Shown: positions 1 to 7,915 of the stretch, piece after piece | Position numbering within the stretch: position 1 is the stretch's first letter | Layout: each line of letters opens with the position of its first letter | Assembly (NCBI GenBank): GCA_014237965.1 | Contig: JABABZ010000006.1 | Span: 1-35,455, forward strand | Reading direction: 5' to 3' | Source of the DNA: Phycisphaerales bacterium | GTDB taxonomy: Bacteria; Planctomycetota; Phycisphaerae; Phycisphaerales; SM1A02 | DNA: 35,455 nucleotides | Program-made: the position numbers and the translations under genes | Notes under the pieces: model-generated | Database searches by the model: none | What the model saw: only the letters and a program-made list of their open reading frames with translations | What the model was told of the DNA's origin: nothing

Positions 1-117
1 GATGAGGACGTCCAGGCCCTTGATCGGGTCGTGGCGGGCGATCGTGCCGATCAGCGCGCTCTCGGTGGCGCGCGCCGCCGGTGTTCGGTCGACGTCGGGG
101 ACGCCGTGGTAGATGGT
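1..117 (-). other. Glycosyltransferase family 4-like tail fused in frame to the aminopeptidase
   Basis: The last 39 or so codons of the left-edge frame, after IYHG, read GVPDVDRTPAARATES and then LIGTIARHDPIKGLDVLI. This is the linker and first strand of the C-terminal Rossmann domain of GT4 glycosyltransferases, where the motif G-T-x-x-R-x-D-P-x-K-G-x-D-x-L is typical. M29 enzymes have nothing like it. The switch falls at about bases 100-120, within residues (IYHGV) that could belong to either family. A contig-end assembly chimera is the simplest explanation. A real in-frame fusion is possible but would remove the aminopeptidase active site. Confidence 0.65.
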
Positions 118-828
118 GGCGGTGTTGAACGCGATCACGCCGTTCACCGAGTCGCGGACGGGTGAGGTGAAGACTTCGCCGTCGGGAATGTTCATTTCTC
201 CGGTGCAGGCGACCGCGGGGATGTCCTTGACGCTGAATCGAAGGTCGGTCTCACCCGGACCGACGATGTGCACTTGATCGGCGACCTGCATTCGAGCCTG
301 CAGGGCCGCCGCCGCGTTCGCCATGCGGCGATAGTCGAGGCAGCAGACTCGGAAGTAGAAATCCTCGAATTCGTCGGTGCTCATTCCGGCGAGCTGGGCC
401 ATCGAGGGCGTCGGCCATCTGAGCACGCACCACTTGGTCTTCTTGACGCGTTGCTCGAAGTGCACGGGCTTCTGGTACTTCCGCCCGAAGAGGCTCATCG
501 AGGTCTCGTCGACCGATGCCATCTCGCACGCGTTCTCCGAACCACGAACGCCGATGTAGGCGTCCATCTTCTTCATTCGATGCTGGTCGATCTCCGCCCA
601 GGCTTCGATTCCTGCTTCATCGGCGCCATCCACCAGCGTGCGAAGAACCCGGGTCGACCGGAGCGCGACGTGGGGGTGGGCGCCGCAGTCGCGAGCCGCC
701 TTGATCACTGCGCAGATGAATGCCTCGGGTACGTCGAAGGCCTCGACCAGGACGTGCTCACCCTTCTTGAGTCCGGTGGAATGCGTGGTCAGCAGTTCGG
801 CAAGTCGGTCGAAGCGAGGATCATTCAT
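1..828 (-). CDS. M29-family aminopeptidase, N-terminal part; runs off the edge and ends in a foreign-looking tail
   Basis: The frame starts at ATG 828 and stays open to base 1 (276 codons). Residues 1 to about 240 match the N-terminal part of M29 metallo-aminopeptidases (AmpS/AmpT type), which remove N-terminal amino acids in the cytoplasm. Seen: the opening MNDPRFDRLAELL and the signature GEMNIPDGEVFTSP (about residues 210-223), whose acidic residues sit where the family binds its two metal ions, followed by VRDSVNG and FNTATIYHG. From about residue 241 the sequence stops resembling M29 and reads like a family-4 glycosyltransferase. The C-terminal third of M29, with the remaining metal ligands, is absent. 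The gene lies 81 bases downstream of the HAD gene on the same strand and may be the last gene of that operon. No clear Shine-Dalgarno sequence was seen. Confidence 0.8.
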   Translation of the reverse strand, partial: MNDPRFDRLAELLTTHSTGLKKGEHVLVEAFDVPEAFICAVIKAARDCGAHPHVALRSTRVLRTLVDGADEAGIEAWAEIDQHRMKKMDAYIGVRGSENACEMASVDETSMSLFGRKYQKPVHFEQRVKKTKWCVLRWPTPSMAQLAGMSTDEFEDFYFRVCCLDYRRMANAAAALQARMQVADQVHIVGPGETDLRFSVKDIPAVACTGEMNIPDGEVFTSPVRDSVNGVIAFNTATIYHGVPDVDRTPAARATESALIGTIARHDPIKGLDVLI

Positions 829-909
829 GCGGGAGTCTTGCTTTCATGTCAGTGGAGCGGGAGGGTCTTCGTCGGGAGACAAACCGGCGAGATTCGATCG
901 GGATGCGAT

Positions 910-1590
910 TCAACGGCGATCGAACAGGGCCGCGAGCCGGTGGGAGTTCAACTCGGTCAGTTCCTGAACGACGAGGTGGGCGTGAGCGAGTTCTTCGGTC
1001 GTTCGGCCGGTGGAGACGAGCCCGACGGATGCCATGCCGGCGGCGTGGGCGGCGTCGATTCCGTGTCCGGCATCTTCGATCACCACGCAGTGTTCCGGCG
1101 CGACGCCGAGTCGTTCCGCGGCAAGCAGGAAGACCTCCGGATCGGGCTTTCCTCGAACGACTTCGTCTCCGCAGACCGTCGCCTGGAGTCGGCCGGCCTC
1201 TGGCAGCAGTCGCAACGCAGTTTCGAGATTTCCCCGAGGCGCGCTGGTTCCGATCGCCAGTCGCCAACCTGCCAGGTCGAGATCGACCAGAAGCTCGGGA
1301 GCGCCGGGCATGGTCGGAAACGACCGCTCGAGTTCGTTGCGGAAGTCCGTCTCCTTTTCGTCGGCGATGTTGCCGGTCGACGCTTCATCAGGCTCCGGGA
1401 GTCCGGCGTCGGGCCAGATCCGTTCGATGATGGCGGGATTGGTGCGCCCGAAACTCCAGTCGAACTGCGCCGGCGTGAGATCGATGTCATGGGCGCGACA
1501 AACCGCCTTCCATGCGCGGTGATGGGCGTCGTAGGAGTCGATGAGGGTTCCATCGAGGTCGAAGATGGCGGCGAATGCGGCGTCGTGCAC
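910..1590 (-). CDS. HAD-superfamily phosphatase, beta-phosphoglucomutase-like
   Basis: This 226-residue protein carries the full HAD motif set. Motif I is FDLDGTLIDS near residue 10, with the nucleophile and acid/base aspartates. Motif II is the threonine/serine of IGTSAPRGN. Motif III is the lysine of GKPDPEVFLLAAERLGV. Motif IV is VIEDAGHGIDAA. A helical cap between motifs I and II places it in the beta-PGM/phosphatase subgroup, so it probably hydrolyses a small phosphorylated sugar or metabolite in the cytoplasm. The substrate cannot be read from the sequence. The chosen start is GTG 1590, nine bases after an AGGA; upstream in-frame starts would run deep into the threonine aldolase gene. 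It begins 28 bases after that gene's stop, so co-transcription is likely. Confidence 0.88.
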   Translation of the reverse strand: MHDAAFAAIFDLDGTLIDSYDAHHRAWKAVCRAHDIDLTPAQFDWSFGRTNPAIIERIWPDAGLPEPDEASTGNIADEKETDFRNELERSFPTMPGAPELLVDLDLAGWRLAIGTSAPRGNLETALRLLPEAGRLQATVCGDEVVRGKPDPEVFLLAAERLGVAPEHCVVIEDAGHGIDAAHAAGMASVGLVSTGRTTEELAHAHLVVQELTELNSHRLAALFDRR

Positions 1591-1618
1591 GGCGGGCGAT
1601 CCTGGGAGCGGGAGGTCT

Positions 1619-2680
1619 TCAAGTGGGGCGGGCGATCTCGCGAACGATCTCGAGTGCTCGTTCGATTCCGGCGGCATCGACATCCAGGTGCGTGATCGCG
1701 CGGATGCGATCAGGATCCAGTGCAAGCACCTTGACGCCTCGAGCCGAAAGCCGATCCGCGACGGCGGGGGCGCCGCCCCAGGCGGGATTCGGTCTGAAGA
1801 AGACGATGTTCGTCCGCAGGCCCTCGAAGGGCGAGTCGACGTCGATGCCCTCGATCTTCGCGAGGCCGTCGGCCAGTCGCTCGGCATTCGCATGATCCTC
1901 GGCCAGTCGGGCGACGTGGTGATCCAGAGCGTGATGGCCGGCGGCGGCGAGCAGGCCCGACTGTCGCATCCCGCCTCCGAGCATCTTGCGGAAGCGTCGA
2001 GCTCGATCGATGAAAGGACGGGGACCCAGAAGCACGCTGCCGACCGGGGCGCCGAGCCCCTTCGAGAAGCAGATGGACATGGTGTCCGTCAGCGCCGCGA
2101 ATTCGGATGGTTCGTATCCGGCGGCCATGGCGGCATTGAAGAACCTTGCGCCGTCGACGTGCACCTGCAGATCGTGTTCCCGAGCGGCGTTCACGACCGA
2201 ACGGAATCGTTCCAGAGGCCAGACGGCGCCGCCTCCTCGGTTGTGCGTGTTCTCGATCACGAGCATGCGCGACCGAGGAGCGTGGATGTCGCGATGCCGG
2301 ATCGCGGCATGCACCGCGTCGGCCGTGAACACGCCGGCTTCGCCGTCCAGGCCGGCCACCATGCAGCCCGAGAGTGCGGCGGGGCCTCCGGTCTCGTAGT
2401 GAATGATGTGACTCTCGCGATGCGCGATGATCTCGTCGCCGGCCTCGCAGGCCCCGCGGATGGCGAGTTGATTCGCCATGGTTCCGCTCGGGGTGAACAG
2501 CGCCGCTTCCTTCCCGGTTCTTTCTGCGACGGCCTCTTCGAATGCCTGAACGCTTGGTTCGTCACCAAGAACGTCGTCACCGAGCGGGGCGGATCGCATC
2601 GCGTCCCACATGGCATCGGTGGGACGGGTGACGGTATCGCTCCGAAGATCGATCGAGTTGTTCGGTTCGTTGATGTTCAT
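1619..2680 (-). CDS. ltaE: Low-specificity threonine aldolase
   Basis: A PLP-dependent fold-type I aldolase of 353 residues, the usual family length. It cleaves L-threonine or L-allo-threonine to glycine and acetaldehyde. Seen: the N-terminal signature IDLRSDTVTRPT (residues 10-21), GDDVLGDEP, the PLP-contacting HVDGAR segment with D176, and the Schiff-base lysine K207 in SICFSKGLGAPVGS. The start is ATG 2680, which overlaps the stop of the upstream lipoprotein gene in an ATGA arrangement, so translation is probably coupled. The HAD phosphatase follows 28 bases downstream. No functional link between the aldolase and its neighbours is evident. Confidence 0.93.
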   Translation of the reverse strand: MNINEPNNSIDLRSDTVTRPTDAMWDAMRSAPLGDDVLGDEPSVQAFEEAVAERTGKEAALFTPSGTMANQLAIRGACEAGDEIIAHRESHIIHYETGGPAALSGCMVAGLDGEAGVFTADAVHAAIRHRDIHAPRSRMLVIENTHNRGGGAVWPLERFRSVVNAAREHDLQVHVDGARFFNAAMAAGYEPSEFAALTDTMSICFSKGLGAPVGSVLLGPRPFIDRARRFRKMLGGGMRQSGLLAAAGHHALDHHVARLAEDHANAERLADGLAKIEGIDVDSPFEGLRTNIVFFRPNPAWGGAPAVADRLSARGVKVLALDPDRIRAITHLDVDAAGIERALEIVREIARPT

Positions 2681-3504
2681 GGTTGGGCGGCCGTCGGAGT
2701 CGGAAGTGCGGTGTTCGGGGCCGTGGTCGTCTCGGGAGTCGAAGCGCCGGGAGCGGCGGAACCGGAAGGCGGCGGTATCTTCTCCGCCTTCGGTTGGGGG
2801 AGATCCATGGAGAGAACCGACTCGGAACGTCCATCGATGAAGTCGATGAGCATCGCGGTCAGCAAGGCGTCCAGAGTGGTCTGGATCGCGGGCGAACTCC
2901 CGACCAGATTCTCGCCGGCGAGGGTGCCGCTTCCCGTCGCCTGCCAGACCAGTTGGCCGGTCGGTGCGTGCCAGAGTTGCAGTCCGATCTCCACCGTGGT
3001 CCAACCGGTCATGATGAAGGTGAATCCAGCGAAACTGAATCGGGTCGTATTGTCGGTGATGACGTCGACCAGACGCGGGAGCATCAGGTACTCGACGCCG
3101 AGTGACTTTCCGACCTTCTGTAGTTTTTCCCGACCGAGGAAATCACCGGGATCGACCGAAGCGAGGAGTTCGTTCAGGAGCGCGGCATCTCCAGTCGTGT
3201 TGAGACGATTCACGACATCGGCGTGAGAGAGGATGCTGACATCCTTGATCTCTCTTCGGGCGACGTAGGCGAAGGAGAGGTTGGCGAATGAGGCCACCCC
3301 GGCATTGGAACCGGAGGCGACGGTGGGGAGCACCGCGCAATTCGGCGGAGTGCTGCTCAGAATGGCCTTCGGCGCCGGCATCGGGACGTACTGCTCGGAG
3401 CGATTCTGAACACCGACTTGAATTCCACTGGCCGCACAGCCGCCCAGCATCAGAAGGAGAGCAGGCAGAACTGGCCAACGGGAAGTCATATGGAATTGGC
3501 GCAT
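2677..3504 (-). CDS. Putative outer-membrane or periplasmic lipoprotein of unknown function
   Basis: The protein has about 275 residues from ATG 3504. A short basic start (MRQFHMTSRW) is followed by the hydrophobic stretch PVLPALLLML and the lipobox LGGC, so signal peptidase II should cleave before the cysteine. The mature part is a compact mixed alpha/beta domain (about residues 60-230, with VLPTVASGSN, SLGVEYLMLPRLVD and WHAPTGQLVWQATG). It faintly recalls CsgG/LpoB-type lipoproteins that bind envelope machinery; this is resemblance, not identification. The C-terminal 40 or so residues are a disordered Pro/Ala/Thr tail. ATG 3489 would give an equally good signal, and a TTG at 3561 is also in frame. 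A TACGAT box six bases before ATG 3504 favours that start. Confidence 0.75.
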   Translation of the reverse strand: MRQFHMTSRWPVLPALLLMLGGCAASGIQVGVQNRSEQYVPMPAPKAILSSTPPNCAVLPTVASGSNAGVASFANLSFAYVARREIKDVSILSHADVVNRLNTTGDAALLNELLASVDPGDFLGREKLQKVGKSLGVEYLMLPRLVDVITDNTTRFSFAGFTFIMTGWTTVEIGLQLWHAPTGQLVWQATGSGTLAGENLVGSSPAIQTTLDALLTAMLIDFIDGRSESVLSMDLPQPKAEKIPPPSGSAAPGASTPETTTAPNTALPTPTAAQP

Positions 3505-3510
3505 CCCACG

Positions 3511-3516
3511 ATCGTA
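3511..3516 (-). promoter_or_regulatory. TACGAT, possible -10 box for a leaderless lipoprotein transcript
   Basis: On the minus strand TACGAT ends six bases before ATG 3504. A transcript initiated from it would begin at or next to the ATG. There is no Shine-Dalgarno sequence for this start. The same arrangement recurs before several other genes in the window. No convincing -35 hexamer is visible. Confidence 0.35.
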
Positions 3517-3557
3517 TCGGATGCGGCCGCCGCCCAACGGCGCGATGGAAGGTCGAT

Positions 3558-4334
3558 TCAAGGCATGGAGAGGTCGGAATCATCGATTCCGGCGACCGCG
3601 ACATCCGCGATCGGAACGAGCGTGATACCACCCGCGGCTTCGACTCGGAGTTCGTACGCCTCTCCCGGTCGCATCGGCTTGTAGACCGCTTCGCCCTGGG
3701 CGACCCTGATCCCGGATCTCCGGGCCGCGTCGGGGTCCGAGGCGAGGGTCCAGAATCGGGACCAGATCGCCTGTTCGAATCGGGCCTGATCGCTCCCGGC
3801 ATATCCATCCGGGATTCCCCCCGGCGTGTCGATCGGAATACCGTCTCGGGGAGGAGTCTCGTCGGAGTAGATCCGGCGGAGGAGGACGATGGTCTGGTCG
3901 CGGAAGGGGTCGCTCGCCGAGGCCACGGTTTCGGAGGGAAATCGGGCCGTCCAGGCGTCCACGTAGATCACATCTCCGGGGAGTCTCATTTCACGGGAGG
4001 CGAGTTCACGACCCTCATCGTCGAGTTCGATGAAACGGAGGTCGGTCCAGGAGCCTTCTCCGTCCTGATCCTGGTCTTGATCCAGGACCTCGAGACGCGC
4101 GATTCGGCGATCCCGCCCAAGTCGATCGATGGCCGCATCTCGGACCGCGATTTCCGCCGCCATGCGGGCCTCGATGGCCGCAATCTCCTCACGGAGGCGG
4201 TTTTCCTGGTTCGTCGTCCACCAGGCCATCCCTCCGATCAGCAAGCCCCCGACCAGGACCACCATTCCAGTGACTCGCACCGACGCACCGACCAGGGCCG
4301 TACTCAGGGAAAACGTTGAAGGTGAAGGACTCAT
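3558..4334 (-). CDS. Membrane-anchored protein of unknown function with a calcium-loop-like acidic motif
   Basis: 258 residues. One transmembrane segment near residues 22-40 (VTGMVVLVGGLLIGGMAWW) is followed by a helical, probably coiled stretch (EEIAAIEARMAAEIAVRDAAID, residues about 48-70), then a soluble domain. The topology suggests a short cytoplasmic N-terminus and an exported C-terminal domain. After the coil comes DQDQDQDGEGSW, a D-x-D-x-D-G arrangement like a calcium-binding loop. The rest resembles no family I know. ATG 4334 overlaps the first possible ATG of the divergent plus-strand gene; ATG 4265, just before the membrane segment, is an alternative. The lipoprotein gene follows 53 bases downstream. 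Confidence 0.72.
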   Translation of the reverse strand: MSPSPSTFSLSTALVGASVRVTGMVVLVGGLLIGGMAWWTTNQENRLREEIAAIEARMAAEIAVRDAAIDRLGRDRRIARLEVLDQDQDQDGEGSWTDLRFIELDDEGRELASREMRLPGDVIYVDAWTARFPSETVASASDPFRDQTIVLLRRIYSDETPPRDGIPIDTPGGIPDGYAGSDQARFEQAIWSRFWTLASDPDAARRSGIRVAQGEAVYKPMRPGEAYELRVEAAGGITLVPIADVAVAGIDDSDLSMP

Positions 4335-4395
4335 GATTCGTCTTCTATCGGCCGTATGGCTCCAGTTTCGCGCGAAAAGTGCCGATATCGGACGC

Positions 4396-7119
4396 ATGCA
4401 CTTGTTGTTTTCCACGGGCCGATTCCGGACCCTGATCGGGATCGTGGCGCTTCTTTCGATTCCGGCCGAGGGTTCGGTGACGTCCGAGTCGGTCGGGACC
4501 GGGGTCGAGGCTCCGCCGGCCACCAGGCGGTTGATCCATCGCTTCGACTTCGAAGAGATCCAGAAGGCCGATTGGTCGCACGTCTTCCAGCAGGCTGACG
4601 GGCTTCCCCCCAAGGGTCGCTTCTTCACCGCCAACGTCGATGAGAACGAGCGCAGTCGTGGTGACTGGAGTCTTCGAGTCCACATCTTCGGAGGATCGGT
4701 CTCCTATCGAACCCGACCCGAAGTGCTTCTCCCGGCCAACGTCGATTCGCGTTTTCAACTCGTCGGTTCGGTACGAACTCTCGACCTGCAGCATTCTTCC
4801 GCCCGACTCGAGGTCCGACTCGTGGACGGCGATCTGCTCGATCGATCTCATGACGCAGGAATGTCCGACGCGATCGAAGTCGCCACGGTGGCATCCTTCG
4901 TCTCCGACGCGGTACGGACCGATGGTGACTGGAAGGAGCTGGTCGTCGATATCGATACGTCCGGCGAAGCATGCCGCGAAGCCGGAATCGATCTCCGATT
5001 CGTCGTCGCGATGCAGGTGACGCAACCCGGCTTCGAAGAAGAAGCCGGCATCCAGCGTACGGTCGCGGGTGATCCTCGAATCGAGGATGTCACCGGAACC
5101 GTCTGGTTCGATGACCTTGCGATCTGGCAGCTTCCGTGGGTCGATTTCAGATCCGTCTCGCCATCCGGCATCGTGCGGCATCCGCAGCCGGTCGAACTGC
5201 GCATCGCCGTGGACGATCCGATCGAACCGGTTCCCACCGTGACGCTCGAGGTCAGCGATCTCGATGGAAACGTCGTCGAACGGCGTCCCATTCGCGTGCT
5301 CTCGAGTGGTCGACCTCTGGTCGCCAGCGTGGAAGTGCCTCTTCCCGGTTGGTATCAAGCGCGTCTGCTGGTGAGCGGGTCGGGGCCGGAGAAGGCGGTT
5401 CGGGATCTCTCGATCCTCGTGCTCCCGGAGTCTGAAGAACGACGGTCCAGTGGCGTTCCCGCGCTCGGCTACTCGATTCCCCAGTGGAGTGCCGCGGACC
5501 TGGGTGGAATCGCGACGGTCATCGAGTGGCTCGATCCCGGCGCGATCGAGTTTTCGATCTGGCCCGAGGCCAATGACCAACTCACGAGCACCGATGCGAT
5601 CTCCGCGCTCAAGAAGGTCTTTGAACGGCAGCGGGCCGGATATCGCGAGCCGATGCTCGCCGTCGATCGTCTGCATCGAGGCCTGGCACGGGCGGCGAGA
5701 CTCAAGCCTCAGGAGGTCTATGCGGCGATGATGGGCGACGACTCGATCAGTCTCGCTTCCCTCGAGTCGTGGATGGATCGGTTCGGAACGATCGTCGATC
5801 GCTGGCGAATTCCCGGCGGGATTCGATCGGGGCCCGACCTCACGAACCTTCGAAGGGTGATGGGGGATCTCGTCGCCGATCCGATTCTGGCCATCTCGCA
5901 ACATCCCGACACGATCGACGACCGATGGGGCGACGAGCTCTTCGTGATGGGCAGGTCGGATCTCTCGGCGACCACGATGTCGGACATCTTCGCGGGAGGC
6001 GGCGTCTCGGGCGCGACGCTTCGCATCGAGACTCCCCCGGCCGACTGGATTGCTCGCGCGCGAGTGGATGCGGCGGCTCGCCGTCTGCTCGCGGCCTGGC
6101 GGTCCGATGCGGATCGAATTCTCCTCCCATGGAATCCGGGGTCCGGCCCCGATCCGACGATGCTTGCGTGGACTGGGCTGAGCCACGCGCTTTCGGGCCA
6201 TCGGTTCAAGGGCGAGATTCCGTTGTCGCCCACCGCCCGTTGCTGGATCGCGGGCGACTCCGATGCTTCACAGCTCGTCGTCTGGTCGGAACGGCAGGGT
6301 TCCGCCGAGCTCGTTCGCATTCCGGTTGGTGATCGGCCGGTCGATGTGCTCGATCTGGAGGGACGCGGTCGTCGCCTCGATCCCCGTGCAGGGATGATCG
6401 ATCTGGTGGTCGGATCCACTCCCCTGGTGATCCGTGGAGTGTCCGCCGCCGCGGTGCAGGTCGCCGCTCGAATGCAATTCGAACCGCAAGTGATGGACCT
6501 TGCCGCCGGACCGCAGAACGTCCACCTGCTGATTCACAATCCGACCGCGGTCGCATTGGAAGGCGAGGCGTCGATCGACGTTCCGCGTGGGTGGTCGATC
6601 GAACCGGCTCGACCCCGCGTGCGCATCGCCGCCGGGGAGACCGCTCGCATTCCCATCGAGATCCGCTGGACCACGCCGCCTGTCGCGGGGGAGATGCGAA
6701 TTCCCATCGCCGTCCTTCTCGAAGCCGATTCGACCCTCCGGTTCGAGACGGAGGTTCCGATGGAGGTTCGAAACGAGATCCTCGAGGTGCGGACCGACTG
6801 GGCGCTCACCACTTCGGCGGTCGACGGGAGCCCCGGGATCGTGGTCAGTGCCGAAGTGATCAACCACGGAGATCGACCCATGGATCTCCAGATGGAAGCC
6901 GTCGCCTGGCATTCCGGGCGCGAACGAAGGCCGATCTCCGCCTTGCAGCCCGGGGAGCGTGCGGTTCGACGATTCCATTTCAAGGGTGGGCTGGCTCGAT
7001 TGTCGCGAACCGACGTCCGGGTGATCATCACCGAGTTCGGCGGTCCGCTCGGTGTGACGTCCTTGATCCCGATCGCGGGCGGTTCGCAACGGGTCGATAC
7101 GGCATTGGTGGAGGAATGA
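4396..7119 (+). CDS. Large secreted protein resembling a degenerate glycoside hydrolase with beta-sandwich domains
   Basis: 907 residues from ATG 4396, beginning with a signal peptide (MHLLFSTGRFRTLIGIVALL, cleavage near PAEG). The visible order is as follows. An N-terminal carbohydrate-binding-like beta-sandwich runs over about residues 35-245 (FDFEEIQKADW to WFDDLAIWQLPW). An Ig-like strand domain follows, ending at about residue 350. A middle alpha/beta region is consistent with a clan-A TIM barrel. The segment DVLDLEGRGRRLDPRAGMI then PLVIRG looks like the C-terminal sandwich of such glycosidases. Last come NEW3-like Ig domains (NPTAVALEGEASIDVPRGWS). I could not place a convincing pair of catalytic glutamates, so it may bind rather than cut glycans. 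ATG 4333 is in frame with a better Shine-Dalgarno sequence but gives a very long signal n-region. Confidence 0.72.
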   Translation: MHLLFSTGRFRTLIGIVALLSIPAEGSVTSESVGTGVEAPPATRRLIHRFDFEEIQKADWSHVFQQADGLPPKGRFFTANVDENERSRGDWSLRVHIFGGSVSYRTRPEVLLPANVDSRFQLVGSVRTLDLQHSSARLEVRLVDGDLLDRSHDAGMSDAIEVATVASFVSDAVRTDGDWKELVVDIDTSGEACREAGIDLRFVVAMQVTQPGFEEEAGIQRTVAGDPRIEDVTGTVWFDDLAIWQLPWVDFRSVSPSGIVRHPQPVELRIAVDDPIEPVPTVTLEVSDLDGNVVERRPIRVLSSGRPLVASVEVPLPGWYQARLLVSGSGPEKAVRDLSILVLPESEERRSSGVPALGYSIPQWSAADLGGIATVIEWLDPGAIEFSIWPEANDQLTSTDAISALKKVFERQRAGYREPMLAVDRLHRGLARAARLKPQEVYAAMMGDDSISLASLESWMDRFGTIVDRWRIPGGIRSGPDLTNLRRVMGDLVADPILAISQHPDTIDDRWGDELFVMGRSDLSATTMSDIFAGGGVSGATLRIETPPADWIARARVDAAARRLLAAWRSDADRILLPWNPGSGPDPTMLAWTGLSHALSGHRFKGEIPLSPTARCWIAGDSDASQLVVWSERQGSAELVRIPVGDRPVDVLDLEGRGRRLDPRAGMIDLVVGSTPLVIRGVSAAAVQVAARMQFEPQVMDLAAGPQNVHLLIHNPTAVALEGEASIDVPRGWSIEPARPRVRIAAGETARIPIEIRWTTPPVAGEMRIPIAVLLEADSTLRFETEVPMEVRNEILEVRTDWALTTSAVDGSPGIVVSAEVINHGDRPMDLQMEAVAWHSGRERRPISALQPGERAVRRFHFKGGLARLSRTDVRVIITEFGGPLGVTSLIPIAGGSQRVDTALVEE

Positions 7120-7211
7120 AGTTGCGACGCGTCCTGATGCTGCGACATTCCCGTGCCGTGCCGGGGTGGCGTTCGATTCGATCATGGTCCGATCGCATCA
7201 CGAGGCGTGAG

Positions 7212-7817
7212 TCAGGGAAGGACCGAACGCCCGGTGGGAGTTCGGCCCGCGATCGAGATCGCGGTGATCGAACGAATCGACCAGCGGTCGGATTCGCGTT
7301 CCCATTCCAGGAGCCAGCGAGACGGGACGGTGCCGAGACTCGACGTCGTTCTCGTCAGGCAGGCGAGCTCGACCAGTGCGGTGTTCGACCCGGTCCCGAC
7401 GGAATCGAGCAGCGTGATCGTGTTCTGCTCGATCCGGTGGCGCGAGCGCAGCGAATCGAGCATTCGCCGCAGTTCTTCGACGGGTCGGCCCGGGTTTTCG
7501 ATTCGTCCCACGTGAAGCGTCGCGTCGGGATCCAGCTCGGCGAGCATCTCGTCGATTCTTCCGTCAGTCGCGGCGGCGACGAAGATCCGGGTCCGATGGG
7601 CAGCCGACTCCCCGGAGGTCTCGACGACGAGTCCGATGGTCAGGATCAAGACTCCGAGCGCAAAGGTGACCGCCGCAGGGACGGCGAAGCGTCGATCATC
7701 ACGTTGCAATCCCATCCACAGGATCGTCGCGGCGACCAGAGCGAGCACGATGGCGAGCGGCCATGGATTCTCGAGAACGAAGCTGGTGATGAGCCCGGAG
7801 CGGGCGGTGTCGGGCAT
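7212..7817 (-). CDS. Small membrane protein with a probable NTF2-like C-terminal domain
   Basis: 201 residues. Two hydrophobic helices (about residues 18-36, AIVLALVAATILWMG, and 46-63, VTFALGVLILTIGLVV) are joined by a short basic turn (LQRDDRRF). The remaining 130 residues form a soluble alpha+beta domain (RIFVAAATDGRIDEMLAELD to LLEWERESDRWSIRSI) with the pattern of an NTF2/SnoaL-like fold. The start at ATG 7817 is preceded by GGAAGAAG at a good distance. The gene stands alone, divergent from the nonulosonic acid block and convergent with the secreted protein gene. The 92 bases after its stop show no obvious terminator. No function can be assigned. Confidence 0.75.
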   Translation of the reverse strand: MPDTARSGLITSFVLENPWPLAIVLALVAATILWMGLQRDDRRFAVPAAVTFALGVLILTIGLVVETSGESAAHRTRIFVAAATDGRIDEMLAELDPDATLHVGRIENPGRPVEELRRMLDSLRSRHRIEQNTITLLDSVGTGSNTALVELACLTRTTSSLGTVPSRWLLEWERESDRWSIRSITAISIAGRTPTGRSVLP

Positions 7818-7915
7818 GATCTTCTTCCGATCAACGGCGGAGTACCAGGAGTCCGGGCAGCGGCATCGGCCATCCCGGAGTCGCGTGAAGAAGCCTATCC
7901 CCTCGAGGAGGTGAC

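Noticed and set aside
268-1695. Long plus-strand open frame of 475 codons
   Set aside because: It lies antisense to the aminopeptidase and HAD genes; its translation shows no family motifs. Long antisense frames are expected in GC-rich coding DNA.
1541-3226. Plus-strand open frame of 561 codons
   Set aside because: Antisense to threonine aldolase and the lipoprotein gene, both of which have clear motifs.
6268-7185. Minus-strand open frame of 305 codons
   Set aside because: Antisense to the secreted protein gene; rich in Arg, Asp and His with no recognisable motif.
7120-7211. Possible terminator between the convergent genes
   Set aside because: No stable stem with a T run could be found on either strand.
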